NCBI RefSeq assembly: GCF_023241715.1
Contig: NZ_JALQCW010000021.1
Coordinates: 1 to 64,000 of the forward strand
Direction of reading: 5' to 3'
Origin: Pseudomonas morbosilactucae
GTDB lineage: Bacteria > Pseudomonadota > Gammaproteobacteria > Pseudomonadales > Pseudomonadaceae
DNA: 64,000 bases
Position 1 is the stretch's first letter. Each line of letters opens with the position of its first letter. Positions 41,487 through 52,509 of this stretch are shown here, in pieces. A program made the translations under genes and the position numbers. Under the pieces are notes generated by a model. It worked only from the letters and a program-made list of their open reading frames with translations, ran no database searches and was not told the DNA's origin.

Positions 41487-42907
41487 TTACTTGCTGGCGA
41501 CTGTCTCTGGGGACCAGCCGCCACCCAAGGCTTTGTAGATGGCAACGATGCCGCGGTACAGGTCGACTTCGGCCTGGGCCTGGGAGTCTTCAGCCGCCAG
41601 GCGTTCGCGCTGGGCGTCGAGCAGCACTAGGAAGTCCACCGTGCCTTCGCGGTAGCGAATGTCGGCCAGGTCGGCGGCGGCGCGGCTGATTCGCTTTGGC
41701 GAATCAACGAGATCAGCCGTTGCTGGCGTTTGCCGTAGTCGCTGAAGGCGTTTTCTGACTCTTCCAGGGCCAGCAGCACTTGCTGTTCGTAGGTCGCCAG
41801 GGCGCCATCCGCTTCAGCATCGGCGCCGCGCAAGCGGGCCCGCACACTCCCCAGGTCAAACGCAGCCCAGGTGATGCTCGGGCCCAGCGCCCAGGCGTTG
41901 GCTGCCGAGGAACCGATCTGCGAACCGCGCCCAGCGGTAAAGCCGAGGAAGCCGCTGAGGCTGACCCGAGGGAACAGGTCGGCCTTGGCCACGCCGATGC
42001 GCGCGGTGGCGGCGGCCAGTTTGCGTTCGGCGTTGAGAATGTCCGGGCGGCGTTGCAGCAGTTCGCCCGGGTCACCAATCGGCAAGGCCTTGGCAATTGC
42101 AGGCAACTGCGCCGGGCTCAGGTCCACCGTGAGTTTGTCCGGGCGTTCGCCGAGCAGGGTGGCAATGCGGTTGCGCTGGCGTGCCTGTTCGGCTTGCAGT
42201 TGCGGCACGCTGGCTTCAACCGAGGCCAGGCGCGCATCGGCGCGGACCACGTCGAGCTGATCGCCGACCCCGGCATCACACAGGCTTTCGGTGATCTTGC
42301 GTGACTCCTGCTGGTTGTTCAGGTTGGCCAGGGCGATTTTTTCCCGCAGTTGGGCGCCGCGCAGTTGGCCGTAGGCGTCCACCAGTTCGGCAATCAGGCT
42401 GACTTGCAGTTGGTAGAGGTCGGCCTCGGCAGCCTGCTGGTCGGCATCGCTGGCTTCCAGGTTGCGCTGGATACGCCCAAACAGGTCCAGCTCCCAGGCC
42501 ATGTCCAGGCCCAGGTCGTAACGCTCACTTTTCACGCGCCGGGTGGTTTGCCCAGGGATCTGGCCCTTGGCCTGGTCACTGCTGGCGCGGCTGGTGATGG
42601 TGGGCATGGCGTCATTGCTGGCGTCATCGCGAATCGCCCGTGCCGACCGCAGCCGGGCAAAGGCTACCCGCAATTCGCGGTTGCCTTGCAACGACTGGGT
42701 CACCAGTTGGTTGAGGATCGGGTCCTCGAATTGCTGCCACCAGATGCCTTCAAAGCGTGCCCGGTCAAAGTTCTTTTGCCCGGCGGCGCCATCGGTGGCG
42801 GCCGTGATATGGGCCGCCTCGGTGTTCGGGGCCTGGTAGTCAGGGCCCACGGCGCAGGCACTGAGTGCCAGCACCAGCAGGCTCGGAAGGAAGACTTTCA
42901 GGCTCAT
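41487..42907 (-). pseudogene. Outer-membrane efflux channel (NodT/OprN type), frameshifted near the C-terminus
   Basis: The reading from 42907 encodes a lipoprotein signal (LALSACAVGP, Cys about 18) and the two OEP repeats. As given it ends at 41627 after an altered tail. In the next frame the expected end is present (SARAAADLADIRYREGTVDFLVLLDAQRERL, then a stop at 41487). One missing base near 41690 explains the break. The full protein would be about 473 residues, normal for the family. It is the third gene of an MFP-RND-OMF operon. Sequence error is as likely as a true mutation. Confidence 0.88.
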
Positions 42908-45900
42908 GGTTGCGCCTCCAGTTGCAGGGCACGGGCGGCTTTGCGGGCTTCGCTGCGTTCCACATAGTTACGGATCAGGACGTAGAACACAGGCGTCAGC
43001 AGCAGGCCGAAGAAGGTGACCCCGAGCATCCCGGAGAACACCGCCACACCCATGGCGTGACGCATTTCCGCACCGGCACCGCTGGAGAACACCAAGGGCA
43101 CCACACCCATGATGAAGGCGAACGAGGTCATCAGGATCGGTCGCAGACGCAGGCGGCAGGCTTCCAGCACCGCAGCCAGCGGGTCGAGGCCTTCCTCTTG
43201 TTTGTCCTTGGCAAACTCGACGATCAGAATCGCGTTCTTACACGCCAGGCCCACCAGTACGATCAAGCCGATCTGGGTGAAGATGTTGTTGTCACCCCCC
43301 GACAGGATCACCCCGGTAATGGCCGACAGCAGGGTCATCGGCACGATCAGGATCACCGCCAGTGGCAGGCTCCAGCTTTCGTACTGGGCGGCCAGCACCA
43401 GGAACGCCAGCAATACGCAGAGCGGGAACACGAACAGCGCGGTATTGCCCGAGAGAATCTGCTGGTAGGTCAGGTCGGTCCACTCGTAGGTCATGCCGTT
43501 GGGCAGTTCCTCCTTGAGCAGTTTCTCGATGGCTTTTTCGGCCTGGCCAGAGCTGTAGCCGGGCGCGGCGGCGCCGTTGATTTCAGCGGTGATAAAGCCG
43601 TTGTAGTGCATCACGCGGTCCGGGCCCGAGGTGTCGCTGACTTTGATAAAGGTCGCCAGCGGGATCATTTCGCCTTTGTTGTTGCGCACTTTGAGCTGGC
43701 CGATCTGGTCCGGTTCAAGGCGGAACTGCTGCTCGGCCTGGACGTTGACCTGATAGGTGCGACCGAAGCGGTTGAAGTCGTTGGCATACAGCGAACCCAG
43801 GTAGATCTGTAGGGTGTCGAAGATGTCGCTGACGGCCACGCCGTGGGTCTTGGCTTTTTCGCGGTCGATGGCGGCATCGACCTGAGGCACGTTCACGGTG
43901 TAGCTGGTGAACAGCCCGGCCAGTTCCGGCACGCTGCGGCTTTTGTTGATGATGTTCATGGTTTCTTTGTACAGCTCGTCATAACCCAGGTTGCCCCGGT
44001 CTTCGATCTGCAAGCGAAACCCACCAATGGTGCCCAGGCCCTGTACTGGCGGCGGCGGGAAGATCGCCATGTAGGCTTCCTGGATTTCGCCGAATTTGCC
44101 GTTCAGCGCACCGGCAATTGCGCCGGCGGACATGCTTGGGTCTTTACGCTCGTCGAACGGCTTCAAGGTGACAAATATCACGCCGTTGTTCGTGCTGTTG
44201 GTGAAGCCGTTGATCGACAGGCCTGGGAGCGCCGCGGTGCTTTCCACTCCCGGCTGTTTCAAGGCAATGTCGGACATGCGTTTGATCACGTCTTCGGTAC
44301 GGTCCAGGCTCGCCGCATCCGGCAGTTGAGCGAAGGCCACCAGGTATTGCTTGTCCTGGCCAGGTACGAAACCGGTCGGAGTGTTGGAAAAACCAAAGAA
44401 GGTCAGGACCATCAGCCCCGCGTACAGCACCAAGGCAATACCGCTGCTGCGGATTACACGGGTTACGGTGCCGACGTAGCCATGGCTGGCTTTCTCGAAG
44501 AAGCGATTGAACGGACGGAATAACCAGCCACCAAACAGTGTGTCCAAGACCTTGGAGAAACGGTCTTTGGGCGCGTCGTGGCTCTTCAACAGCACGGCAG
44601 CCAGGGCCGGCGACAGGGTCAGGGAGTTGAACGCCGAGATCACGGTCGAAATGGCGATGGTCAAGGCGAACTGTTTGTAAAACTGCCCGGTCAAGCCGCT
44701 TATAAAGGCCGCTGGAATGAACACCGCACACAGCACCAGTGCCGTGGCAATGATCGGACCAGTGACTTCGCTCATGGCCTTTTGAGTGGCCGGGAGGGGC
44801 TCCAGGCCCAGCTCAATGTTGCGCTCAACGTTCTCCACTACGACGATGGCGTCATCCACCACGATGCCGATGGCCAGTACCAAGCCAAACAGCGACAGGG
44901 CATTAAGCGAAAAACCGAACAGGTGCATCACGGCGAAGGTACCGATCAGCGAGACCGGCACGGCCACCAGCGGAATGATCGAGGCCCGCCAGGTTTGCAG
45001 GAACAGGATCACCACCAGGACCACTAGAATCAAGGCTTCGAACAGAGTGTGTACCACCGCCTCGATAGAGCCACGCACGAAGACGGTCGGGTCGTAGGCG
45101 ATGGCGAAATCCATACCTTGCGGGAAGTTCTTCTTCAGCTCGGCCATCTTCTCGCGCACGTCGTTGGAGATCTGGATCGCATTCGAACCAGGGCGCTGGA
45201 AGATCGGCAATCCCACGGCCGGATTGTTATTGAGCAAAGACCGCAGAGCGTATTGGTTGGATCCCAGCTCCACCCGCGCGATATCCTTCAGTCGTGTGAT
45301 TTCGCCGTTATCGCCGGAACGAATGATGACATTCTCGAACTCTTCTTCAGTGACCAGGCGGCCCTGGGTGTTCACCGACAACTGGAAGGCAGTCGCATTC
45401 GGGGCTGGTTGTGCGCCCAAGGCACCAGCGGCTACTTGACGGTTCTGCTCGCGAATGGCGGTCACCACATCGGTAGCGGTCAGGTTGCGCGACGCGATCT
45501 TGTTCGGGTCCAGCCAGACGCGCAGGGAGTAGTCGCCCATGCCGAACAACTGCACATCACCCACACCGCTAAGGCGGGCCAACTCATCCTTGATGTTGAG
45601 AATCGCGTAGTTGGACAGGTAGAGCATGTCGTAGCGTTTGTCCGGCGAGGTCAAGTGCACCACCATGGTCAGGTTCGGGGAGGCCTTGTCCACAGTGATC
45701 CCGATGCGACTCACTTCCTCAGGCAGTTTCGGCTGGGTCCGTGTTACACGGTTTTGTACCTGCACCTGAGCGTTGTCCAGGTCGGTGCCCAAAGCGAAGG
45801 TGATGGTCAGGGTCAGCTTGCCGTCGGCGGTCGACTGCGAGGACATATACAGCATGTTCTCAACGCCGGTGATGGCCTGCTCCAGCGGCGCGGCCACGGT

Positions 45901-46083
45901 TTCACCGATGACTTTGGGGTTGGCCCCCGGGAAGTTGGCACGCACCACCACGGTCGGCGGCACCACTTCCGGGTATTCGCTGATCGGCAGTTGGAACAGC
46001 GAGATCGCACCCGCGATCAAAATCAGCAGCGAAAGCACCGCGGCGAAGATCGGCCGTGAAATGAAGAATTGGGAAAAATTCAT
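42904..46083 (-). CDS. RND efflux pump inner-membrane transporter (MexF-like, HAE1 family)
   Basis: A 1059-residue, 12-helix proton-driven drug exporter. It opens NFSQFFISRPIFAAVLSLLILIAG. The helix-4 proton-relay Asp pair is seen in GIVVDDAIVVVENVER (about 405-420). The second half has VGLACKNAILIVEFAKD and PLVFSSGAGAEMRHAMGVAVFSGM. The complete length and operon with a membrane-fusion protein and OMF indicate a tripartite pump. It is most like the MexEF-OprN or TtgDEF groups; the substrate is not determinable. Start overlaps: OMF gene starts within its stop. Confidence 0.95.
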   Translation of the reverse strand: MNFSQFFISRPIFAAVLSLLILIAGAISLFQLPISEYPEVVPPTVVVRANFPGANPKVIGETVAAPLEQAITGVENMLYMSSQSTADGKLTLTITFALGTDLDNAQVQVQNRVTRTQPKLPEEVSRIGITVDKASPNLTMVVHLTSPDKRYDMLYLSNYAILNIKDELARLSGVGDVQLFGMGDYSLRVWLDPNKIASRNLTATDVVTAIREQNRQVAAGALGAQPAPNATAFQLSVNTQGRLVTEEEFENVIIRSGDNGEITRLKDIARVELGSNQYALRSLLNNNPAVGLPIFQRPGSNAIQISNDVREKMAELKKNFPQGMDFAIAYDPTVFVRGSIEAVVHTLFEALILVVLVVILFLQTWRASIIPLVAVPVSLIGTFAVMHLFGFSLNALSLFGLVLAIGIVVDDAIVVVENVERNIELGLEPLPATQKAMSEVTGPIIATALVLCAVFIPAAFISGLTGQFYKQFALTIAISTVISAFNSLTLSPALAAVLLKSHDAPKDRFSKVLDTLFGGWLFRPFNRFFEKASHGYVGTVTRVIRSSGIALVLYAGLMVLTFFGFSNTPTGFVPGQDKQYLVAFAQLPDAASLDRTEDVIKRMSDIALKQPGVESTAALPGLSINGFTNSTNNGVIFVTLKPFDERKDPSMSAGAIAGALNGKFGEIQEAYMAIFPPPPVQGLGTIGGFRLQIEDRGNLGYDELYKETMNIINKSRSVPELAGLFTSYTVNVPQVDAAIDREKAKTHGVAVSDIFDTLQIYLGSLYANDFNRFGRTYQVNVQAEQQFRLEPDQIGQLKVRNNKGEMIPLATFIKVSDTSGPDRVMHYNGFITAEINGAAAPGYSSGQAEKAIEKLLKEELPNGMTYEWTDLTYQQILSGNTALFVFPLCVLLAFLVLAAQYESWSLPLAVILIVPMTLLSAITGVILSGGDNNIFTQIGLIVLVGLACKNAILIVEFAKDKQEEGLDPLAAVLEACRLRLRPILMTSFAFIMGVVPLVFSSGAGAEMRHAMGVAVFSGMLGVTFFGLLLTPVFYVLIRNYVERSEARKAARALQLEAQP

Positions 46084-46098
46084 CGGAGTTGTCGTCCC

Positions 46099-47355
46099 TT
46101 AACCGCGTGGTGTCGCAGCGCTGGTCAGTTTCACTGCCGTACCAGGCGCGCTTTTGGCGGGCGTGACTTGAGGCAGGTTGCTGGCTTCCAGTGCTTGTCG
46201 TTGTTGCGCCAGAGCGGCGAGGGTTTCTTTGCTGGCCATGGGGATGACTTCAGGCGTGACCGGCGAGCCTGGACGCACCCGCTGCAAGCCCTTGACGATG
46301 ATGGTGTCGTCCTTGTTCAGGCCACTGCGCACGATGCGCAAACCTTCAATCTTCGGCCCCAACTCGACGGTGCGGTACATGGAATTGTTGTCGGCATCCA
46401 TCACCAAGACGAACTTCTTGCCCAGGTCGGTGCCCACGGCTTCATCGTTGATCAGCAAGGCAGAGTAGGTGCCGCTGCCCACCAACTTCAGGCGCGCATA
46501 GAGGCCTGGGGTGTAGGTGCCGTCGCTGTTGTCGAACACCGCGCGGCCGCGGATGGTGCCGGTTTTCGGGTTGACCTGGTTGTCGACAAAGTTCATCTGG
46601 CCCAGGTGCGGGTTGCCGTCTTCATTGGACAGGCCCAGGTACACCGGGGTAGTGGCGCCGCGTTGGCCTTGGCGCGCGAGCTGGGTGTACTTGAGGAACA
46701 CACGTTCGTCGGCATCGAAGTAGGCATAGATCTTGTCGGTGGAAACCACGCTGGTCAGGGCCGTGATATCGGCGGTGACCAAGTTGCCGGCGGTGATTTG
46801 CGCACGGCTGACGCGGCCACTGATAGGCGAGGTGACGCGGGTGAAGCTCAGGTTGAGTTTGGCCAGGTCCAGTTGCGCCTGGACCGCGCCAACGGCGGCG
46901 CGGGCTTCCTGGGACGCACTGGTGCGCGAGTCAGCCAGTTCGGCGGAGATCGCGTTGCTGGCACGCAAACGCTCACCGCGCTGGGCTTCGTTTTCACTGC
47001 GGGTGGCGTTGGCCCGGCCTTGGGCGACCAAGGCTTCAAGGCGGCGCACTTCAGCCTGGAATGGACGCGGGTCGATCTGGAACAACACATCGCCCTTTTT
47101 CACCAGGGCGCCTTCGGTGAAGGCCACCTGATCGATCTGGCCGGAAACCCGCGGGCGGATTTCAACGGTTTCTGGGGCTTCCAGTCGCCCGGTGAATTCG
47201 TCCCATTCGTTGACCGGCTGCTCCAGCACCTTAGCCACACTGACTTTGGCGGCCGGCATGCTGGCGGTGGTTTCCGGGGCTTTACCGCAAGCGCTCATCA
47301 CCAACACAGCCAAGGCCGCGAGTGGATACCGCAAGAGTTTGAGTGACTGGTCCAT
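46099..47355 (-). CDS. RND efflux membrane-fusion protein (MexE-like)
   Basis: A 418-residue periplasmic adaptor. It has lipobox LVMSAC (Cys about 22), a barrel-sandwich lipoyl half (FTGRLEAPETVEIRPRVSGQIDQVAF, about 60-86), a coiled-coil hairpin (about 110-165), then the second lipoyl half (LSFTRVTSPISGRVSRAQITAGNLV) and beta-barrel. First gene of the pump operon. The local regulator was probably the now decayed GlxA paralogue or lies elsewhere; no TetR or LysR gene adjoins. Confidence 0.94.
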   Translation of the reverse strand: MDQSLKLLRYPLAALAVLVMSACGKAPETTASMPAAKVSVAKVLEQPVNEWDEFTGRLEAPETVEIRPRVSGQIDQVAFTEGALVKKGDVLFQIDPRPFQAEVRRLEALVAQGRANATRSENEAQRGERLRASNAISAELADSRTSASQEARAAVGAVQAQLDLAKLNLSFTRVTSPISGRVSRAQITAGNLVTADITALTSVVSTDKIYAYFDADERVFLKYTQLARQGQRGATTPVYLGLSNEDGNPHLGQMNFVDNQVNPKTGTIRGRAVFDNSDGTYTPGLYARLKLVGSGTYSALLINDEAVGTDLGKKFVLVMDADNNSMYRTVELGPKIEGLRIVRSGLNKDDTIIVKGLQRVRPGSPVTPEVIPMASKETLAALAQQRQALEASNLPQVTPAKSAPGTAVKLTSAATPRG

Positions 47356-47670
47356 GGTTCATTAGCCCTGTAATTGTATCAATTGAAAATAATCATCCAT
47401 GGACTCTTTTCGCCTCAAACCCCATGACGCTTTTCATGAAGCACGACATATAGCAAACTCCGAACTCGTCAAAAATAAAAAAGCAAAGACGGTACCTTAC
47501 GACTAAACATTTTTAGTCATTCCCCACAGCCAGTAACTAATGCGACAAGCAAAGCATCAACTTACGAAAACACTGTAACTGAACGCTCAGACTAAAAAGA
47601 GACAAAACGTTGACGTTTTCAGCCAAATTTATCAGCGCCCTCACCCACTGTTGCTAAGAAACAGCCGAAC
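47356..47670. promoter_or_regulatory. RND operon promoter region with the third copy (C) of the 23-bp element
   Basis: An AT-rich intergenic stretch without a gene. Bases 47603-47625 (+) read AAAACGTTGACGTTTTCAGCCA and match copies at 1479-1501 and 19501-19523. It separates the efflux operon and the decayed GlxA gene, as copy A separates the ABM-like gene and its GlxA gene. Confidence 0.5.
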
Positions 47671-48510
47671 ACGCCTACTGAGCCCATATAATTTATTATC
47701 TACCCCGATGTCAGCCTGCTTGATTTAGCTGGCGCTTTGGACGTATTTATCTCCGTCGTTTATCTAGTGCCCCTTGATCAGAAACCTTATTCGGTTTCCA
47801 TCCAAGCATTAACGAAAACCAATGATACGCTCTCAAATTTTTCAGCGAGAAACGCTAATATTGCTCGGTAGTTCCGGCGTACATAATCTTTGCAAATATC
47901 AAAATCTTTTAACACTTTGTAACCCATACAGATAAATCCACCCAATTAGCTTAAGTATGCACTGGCATATTTTCCCTTGCCGCTGCCGCTGCCGGAAAGC
48001 TGGATGGCCGAGAAGTTACTACTATTGATCAGCCCATGATGAACTCGAAAAAACTCCTTCCGTAAAGGTCAGCCGCAGGCCTATATTTAATTATGATGAA
48101 AATGTATGGGCATCTGCAGGCATCACGTCAGGAATTGATTTAGCACTGGCGTTAGTAGAAAAGGATCGAGGCCACTCTGCTGCATTTGAGATTGCGCGTC
48201 ATCTAATAGTATTCCTAAAGCGTCCCAGAGATGAAAATCAATTCAGCTCATCATTAACACTGCAGGAGCAAAAAATAGCCAATTTTCAGAATTTACGCTT
48301 GGATAAATAACAACCTCAATACTGACCTGCAAGCTCCTGCGCTGGCAAATTTCATAAATCTGAGCAACCGGATTCCCACTAGAAAACACAGCAACAACAT
48401 CGAACACACTCCAAGCAAAATAAATAAATTAAAGATTATTAGGAGCCTCATAAAAAGTTTTCTCTTACGCCTAAAAAATATCGTAATAGTTCTAAATCAA
48501 GCTAAAATAA
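47671..48510 (+). pseudogene. Decayed GlxA-family regulator, paralogue of 1547-2508
   Basis: Nucleotide-level similarity to 1547-2508 runs almost throughout (for example GATCAGAAACCTTATTCGGT against GATCAGAAGCCGTATTCGAT). The start codon is ACG, a stop appears at the seventh codon, and there are multiple indels and later frameshifts. The AraC-type DNA-binding part is badly eroded. It is much more decayed than its paralogue, so this is a true pseudogene. Confidence 0.88.
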
Positions 48511-49442
48511 ACCTGATGCTAGCGAATTCTTAAACCCCAAAAAAATTTAACTAATTCTAACACCCAAAAACAAAAAGACACTCTATCTTTCCAGTGGCCT
48601 CACGCATAAGCGCCGATAGGTCTCGCTGACTTTACGGTACTGAGAAATGCTCATTGAGATTGAATCTCGAATTTCTCCGTCTACGAAAAAAGAGTGCCAA
48701 GCCAAAGGCACCCAATACGCGCCCCTATTAACAGTAGCCCGAACTCTCCCCTGAGTATCTTCCAGATCTTCTTTTAGCAACTACGAAGAAATAATTGCTG
48801 TATCAGTTACCCTTTCAAGATTTAGAGACGCGACCAAACGTGGGTCGCAGAAGACTAATACAGTTTCGCCGGCAGCACCGACCTACAGGTGAACATCTAC
48901 GCTCACCTGGAGTTTTTACTGAATAAGTCTCCAGCCTTGTATCACGCCCAGCAATTCGGCCTTTTTCAGTACCCTCATCGTATGAAAGTAGCGAACCAAT
49001 GAGTGACAAGCTGTCACACCCCAGATATGAAAATAGTCAACCTCGAATCCCGCCGCCTTAGATCTGAACCGCCGTCAGTCATTCAGGAAATATTAGCTGC
49101 TGGATGAGTCCCTAAAAGGTTTCCTCACTATTAGACGTCTTGATCGCCTAGTATGCGTCGAGAGCTTTCGCCTAATACCCGCCAATAACTTCGGCATCTG
49201 CAGCCTCACCAAACGGTGGAACGATTCGTATATCAAACTCTTCCGGCGTCAAGCTGTCAGTAGCCGCTGAGCGAAAACGGACGTAGTAAGACCGTTATGA
49301 CGACAGAAAACTGATCTAAGGATGCTCCGATCAAATTGCCGTGCGGCGGCGGCAAGTCGAAATACCCTCGGCACGCAGCGCTATTTGCTGAAAAGTGCAT
49401 GATGCATGGTGTATTGAAGACCTTTTCGCCCGGTCTTCCGTG
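48511..49442. other. AT-rich decayed stretch without an intact gene
   Basis: No convincing complete reading frame is present. A minus-strand remnant at about 49112-49262 reads LTPEEFDIRIVPPFGEAADA, then EVIGGY and further residues, with two in-frame TAG codons; the family is not recognised. A 65-residue frame at 48583-48780 (-) has no supporting motif. Confidence 0.55.
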
Positions 49443-50168
49443 TTAAGCGCGAAACTCGCCCATACCCATCAGTTGTTTTCGAGCCATCCATAGGTTTGAC
49501 AGAGCGAACAGAGTGGTCAACTGAGCCGTGTTTTTTATCAGCCCACGAAAGCGCACCTTCACGTAACCAAACTGCCGCTTAATCACACGAAACGGATGCT
49601 CGACCTTGGCTCGTGTCTGAGCTTTGCAGTACTCGATCTTGCGTTTGGCCTTGTACAGCAGGCTGCGTTTATTCAACTTGGAATAGGTGCTGCGGCGAGC
49701 CGCGATTTGCCAGATCACTTTACGATTTTCATGCTCTTCACGTTTCTCTACACCCATGTATCCAGCGTCCGCATACGCCGCGTTTTCTTCGCCATGCAGC
49801 AGTTCGGCGACCTGCGTGACATCAGCCACATTAGCGGCGGAGCCATGGACGTGATGAACCAATCCTGACTCTGCATCGGCGCCAATATGAGCCTTGATGC
49901 CAAAGAAATACTGGTTAACTTTCTTGGTCTGATGCATCTCGGGATCGCACTTCCCATCCTTGTTCTTGGTCGAACTGGGGGCATGAATAATGGTGGCATC
50001 GACAATTGTGCCCTGGCGCAGCGACAGACCTTTTTCCTGCAAATAACCGTTGATGACTGCCAGGATCGTAGGCGCCAATTTGTGCTTCTCCAGCAAGTGC
50101 CGGAAGTTCATGATCTTGGTGTCTTCCGGGATCAGGGCGCTCAAGGTCAGACGTGCGAACTGGCGCAT
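49443..50168 (-). mobile_element. IS5-family transposase, 5'-truncated
   Basis: 241 codons carry the C-terminal three quarters of an IS5-type DDE transposase: GTIVDATIIHAPSSTKN (first Asp), AYADAGYMGVEKREEH (second Asp), and AKVEHPFRVIKRQFGYVKVRFRGL (Glu). The N-terminal part (about 85 residues) is missing; the frame opens at MRQFARLTLSALIPEDTKIMNFRHLL. No inverted repeat was found at the 5' edge. It lies between decayed DNA and an AraC gene. Confidence 0.88.
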
Positions 50169-50484
50169 GGGCGGCTCGGATCAGGTTGTCGGACGTATTT
50201 CAGCACATTTGAAGACTTGTTCGGAGAATCCTTAAGAGATAGAACGAACAAACAGTAACCAACCGCCGAATAGGTAAGAAAATCTCGTCTGTCCATCCAG
50301 CGTTCCTTTCGCGACTGAGGGTTCACGGGCTCATCGAAGCCGGTCTTCATATTAGAAACTAGAACAACGAGGGTTGGCCGGGTGACCATAATGCGCCATA
50401 TTTTCTGCACAATCCTGCCGATGCACTTGTGCTGGTCACGCACTCTAAGCAGACTTGAACATTCAGTAAATAGGAGCGCATGTG

Positions 50485-51465
50485 ATGACGAGCGGTTCCT
50501 TCTCGCAGTTCGGTTTCGGCCATCTACATTCCATGACCTTGAGCGAACCCGCTCAGCCCAACGAACGCCTCCAGGCACTCAGACGGCTTATCGAAAAAGT
50601 CACCATGCAGATTGGTTTGAACGAGGTCTGCAAAACATCGATTCAAGACCTGACCTTTTATCGAATGGCCGAGCTAGGTACGCCCACGTACTGCATTTAT
50701 GAGCCTTGCGTAGCCATCATTCTGCAGGGCGCGAAGGAGATCACTTTCGGCGAAGAGGTCTGTGAGTTCGGGCAGGGGGCGCTCTTCGTCACATCAGTTG
50801 ATATTCCGACACTGGCTCGCGTTACCGCGGCTAACGAGCAAACCCCTTATTTAGCAGTTGTGTTGAAGCTCGATCTTTCGATGCTCAATGAGGTGATCCA
50901 GACCCAAGCACCGCCAAAGCAAGAAATGACATCTGAAGCGCGAGGGTTCGCAGCCGGAATAGCGTCAGGCGAGATGCTCGACGCGTTCGCTCGACTCGCC
51001 ACGCTGATCGAACGGCCGCTTGAAGCAGGGCTGATGTCGGACCTTATCAAACGGGAAATATGTGTTCGGCTGCTGCTCAGTGGGGCGGGCCATTGGTTAC
51101 GCGGCGTCACTCGTGATGGTTACCGAGACAAGGCCATCGTGAGAGCCATTGAATGGTTAAAGCATCACTATGACAAGCCGCTGCACGTGGCCGAGCTCGC
51201 CGAACTATCGGGCATGGCCAGCTCTACTCTGCATCACAATTTTCGCAAGCTGACTGGCACCAGCCCGGTTCAATATCAAAAATCATTACGGCTGCAAGCC
51301 GCGCGCAGCCTGATGTTGATCGAGCGGGTAGACGTGAACACCGCCGCGTTGCGAGTCGGCTATGAAAGCGTCGCTCAATTCAGCCGCGAATATACCCGGC
51401 GATTCGGAGCCCCACCCTCGAAAGACATCAAGCACGCACGGAAAAATAGTGGGCGGCTCGACTAG
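50485..51465 (+). CDS. AraC-family transcriptional regulator with AraC_N domain
   Basis: 326 residues from the ATG at 50485. The N-terminal half (about 30-190) is the AraC_N type found in regulators of alcohol or aldehyde genes (PTYCIYEPCVAIILQGAKEITFGEEVCEFGQGALFVTSVDIP). The C-terminal double HTH is LHVAELAELSGMASSTLHHNFRKLTGTSPVQYQK and AALRVGYESVAQFSREYTRRFG. The usual partner gene is not adjacent. It is stranded between an IS5 fragment and the integrative element. Confidence 0.92.
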   Translation: MTSGSFSQFGFGHLHSMTLSEPAQPNERLQALRRLIEKVTMQIGLNEVCKTSIQDLTFYRMAELGTPTYCIYEPCVAIILQGAKEITFGEEVCEFGQGALFVTSVDIPTLARVTAANEQTPYLAVVLKLDLSMLNEVIQTQAPPKQEMTSEARGFAAGIASGEMLDAFARLATLIERPLEAGLMSDLIKREICVRLLLSGAGHWLRGVTRDGYRDKAIVRAIEWLKHHYDKPLHVAELAELSGMASSTLHHNFRKLTGTSPVQYQKSLRLQAARSLMLIERVDVNTAALRVGYESVAQFSREYTRRFGAPPSKDIKHARKNSGRLD

Positions 51466-51645
51466 ACGCGCCACGCGTTGGTTAAACCGCGCAGCTCCAA
51501 AGTGACTGATCAACTCAATCCGAACGGAAAATACTTGCTCAGCATCTGGGAAATAACGGACAGCAACCGCACGGAAGCCTAGGTCACTTCAGTAGATCTT
51601 TAGACAGTACCTAGCGGGTCTGCCCTTTTATAGGAGGCTACCTCT

Positions 51646-52400
51646 ATGTACGGACCTAATCCCCATAGCTCTGCTGAAAAGCTGTTCTACAGCCCCATCG
51701 AAGCGGCTATACGTTGGTGTGGCTTGGTGAATTACGAAGCTAGCATTCTCGAGTTGACGTGGAATTACCCTGAGCGCCTCATCTCGGCTTTCCCGCAATG
51801 GCCCTGTTTATACAAGAACTTAGAGAAAATTCTGGATGCCGTACGAAACCTGGAGTTGCGTTATGGGTTGCTCGGCATCGCCGTTTCACCCGGTACACCT
51901 GTCGATCTCAAACTGCTAACCATCCGGCACTCGGATCTAAAGTCGTGGATGTTTCATCACTATCCAGATGAGCGTCCCTCTTTTCTTTTTCACGAAATCA
52001 CACCTGACCAAGAATCGATACGCTACGGCACATATTTGATTTTGCTAGCTGATAGGGACGCCCTACAGGTGCAGCTAAAATCTACCGAGACAAAGCTCCA
52101 GGAGCTCATGGCAGAACTGGCAGCTGCTGGATTGGAGCGAGAAAATCTTCGCTCGCTTGCCGACTCGGCAAAAGAGATCAGCGGACAGAGTAAAGCCGGC
52201 TTTCTCAACGTTATTGGAGCACTAGTCAATACCATGCTTGGCTCTTCTGAAAGCGGAAGACGTCATTCGATCTTTGATAGCCAAGATCTATTGTCGATTC
52301 TATAACCGCGCACTACGGCGATGTTCCAGGGCTGAGTAAGCGTTCGTTGGATGAAAAATTTGCGGCTGGCCGACGTAGTCTTACCCAAGCTAGGCGGTAA
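51646..52400 (+). CDS. Hypothetical protein at the ICE edge, frameshifted near its end
   Basis: The reading frame 51646-52305 has GAGG upstream and encodes 219 residues with a coiled-coil segment (about 140-185) and NVIGALVNTMLG. Past its stop, another frame reads DSITAHYGDVPGLSKRSLDE, then KFAAGRRSLTQARR and a stop at 52400. This resembles a conserved C-terminal tail seen in related plasmid or ICE proteins, as I recall. One missing base near 52290 would join them into about 251 residues. Role unknown. It probably belongs to the element, just before AlpA. Confidence 0.6.
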
Positions 52401-52509
52401 GGATTGCACTGCAATAACGTCAATTGCATTGCAATGACTAATCTCATTTTCAGGTATTGAATCCAGGTCACTTCCCACCAAATGCCAACTGGCGCTAGGA
52501 GTGACCACC

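Noticed and set aside
45049..46059. 336-codon and similar long frames antisense to the RND pump genes
   Set aside because: Typical mirror frames of GC-rich genes; the RND and MFP proteins on the other strand are complete and canonical.
48583..48780. 65-codon minus-strand frame as a gene
   Set aside because: No start context, no motif, in a stretch of decayed DNA.
51466..52500. tRNA gene or att repeat at the ICE edge
   Set aside because: No T-arm (GGTTCGA) plus acceptor pattern and no repeat shared with nearby sequence was found by eye.
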